The notes below the pieces were generated by a model. It saw nothing but the letters and a program-made list of their open reading frames with translations, was not told the origin of the DNA and did not search any database. A stretch of 12,700 nucleotides of DNA from Pseudomonadota bacterium. GTDB taxonomy: Bacteria > Pseudomonadota > Alphaproteobacteria > Micropepsales > Micropepsaceae. The DNA lies in the NCBI GenBank assembly GCA_025360685.1, contig JANYBR010000208.1:1-12700 (forward strand), in the 5' to 3' direction. This document shows positions 12,506-12,700 of the stretch, in pieces; the first letter of the stretch is position 1; every line of letters starts with the position of its first letter. The translations under genes and the position numbers were made by a program.

Positions 12506-12700
12506 GGCCGCATGAACACATAGTCGGTGTCCGGATCGCAATTCTCGGCGACGAACTGCAGCTCGGAACGCACATCCTTGACGGTGCGGTACTCCAGATA
12601 TTTCTGAATTACGCAGCCCAGCATGTAACGCGCCGTGGCATCGGTGTCATAGCCTGCCGCCTTGGCTTCGGCGAGCGCCAGTTCGACGTGGCGCTTCGCG
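12502..12700 (-). CDS. C-terminal part of an unknown protein, cut by window edge
   Basis: The last 65 codons of a minus-strand gene are present. The visible residues include HVELALAEAKAAGYDTDATA, then RYMLGCVIQKYLEYRTVKDV, and the end is ENCDPDTDYVFMRP. It reads as a soluble helical protein with no motif I can name. The frame is open to the window edge and its TGA overlaps the GTG start of the next gene (GTGA), so the two form a coupled pair. The window does not show its start or its promoter. Confidence 0.72.
   Translation of the reverse strand, partial: AKRHVELALAEAKAAGYDTDATARYMLGCVIQKYLEYRTVKDVRSELQFVAENCDPDTDYVFMRP

Noticed and set aside
1..12700. tRNA, rRNA, CRISPR, insertion sequence or phage signatures
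   Set aside because: No repeat arrays, transposase-like frames or RNA-gene motifs were seen, and coding genes fill nearly the whole window.

Overview
The window comes from a GC-rich alphaproteobacterium, most likely of the order Hyphomicrobiales (Rhizobiales). The diagnostic block is an oxygen-sensing cascade on the minus strand: fixL, fixJ, a single-domain response regulator, then fixK. From memory, this order matches the fixLJ - receiver - fixK2 block of Bradyrhizobium. There are 17 protein-coding genes, packed almost without gaps. I see no rRNA, tRNA, insertion sequence, phage gene or CRISPR array. No stretch over about 150 bases lacks a gene.

Layout. Positions 1-276 hold the start of a universal stress protein (USP) that runs off the left edge. 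Positions 387-3455 hold a two-gene operon: a 127-residue conserved protein of unknown function, then a large acyl-CoA synthetase (NDP-forming)/GNAT acetyltransferase fusion. Positions 3546-6025 hold fixK followed by a 57-residue helical protein, a membrane-anchored TPR protein and a flavodoxin-fold NAD(P)H:quinone oxidoreductase. Positions 6140-8392 hold the receiver, fixJ and fixL. Three genes then run on the plus strand: a second flavodoxin-fold oxidoreductase, a mono-haem cytochrome c, and a 34-residue membrane peptide (8544-9704). Positions 9727-11847 hold an operon of a tandem-domain USP and an MgtC/DUF4010-type membrane protein. Positions 11918-12700 hold two overlapping genes of unknown function, one cut by the right edge.

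The organising signal is regulatory. Six sites matching the FNR/FixK consensus TTGAY-N4-RTCAA, with at most one arm mismatch each, sit in promoter regions at 324-337, 3514-3527, 6625-6638, 8483-8496, 9529-9542 and 11898-11911. Their centres lie about 54-66 bp upstream of a start codon, as expected for class II activation with a short leader. A cluster of ACGTAGT repeats, including the perfect palindrome CTACGTACGTAG, lies upstream of fixK where phospho-FixJ should bind.

The inferred circuit is: low oxygen is sensed by FixL (haem ligand His75, Arg95), which phosphorylates FixJ (Asp55). FixJ then activates fixK, and FixK turns on the surrounding genes: two USPs, an acetyl-CoA ligase/lysine acetyltransferase, a quinone reductase with a cytochrome c, an MgtC-like membrane protein, a micropeptide and the receiver. 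The last may feed back on the cascade. The window therefore looks like a compact hypoxia-survival island in which sensor, transcription factor and targets are adjacent. The usual high-affinity oxidase and nitrogen-fixation targets do not appear here.
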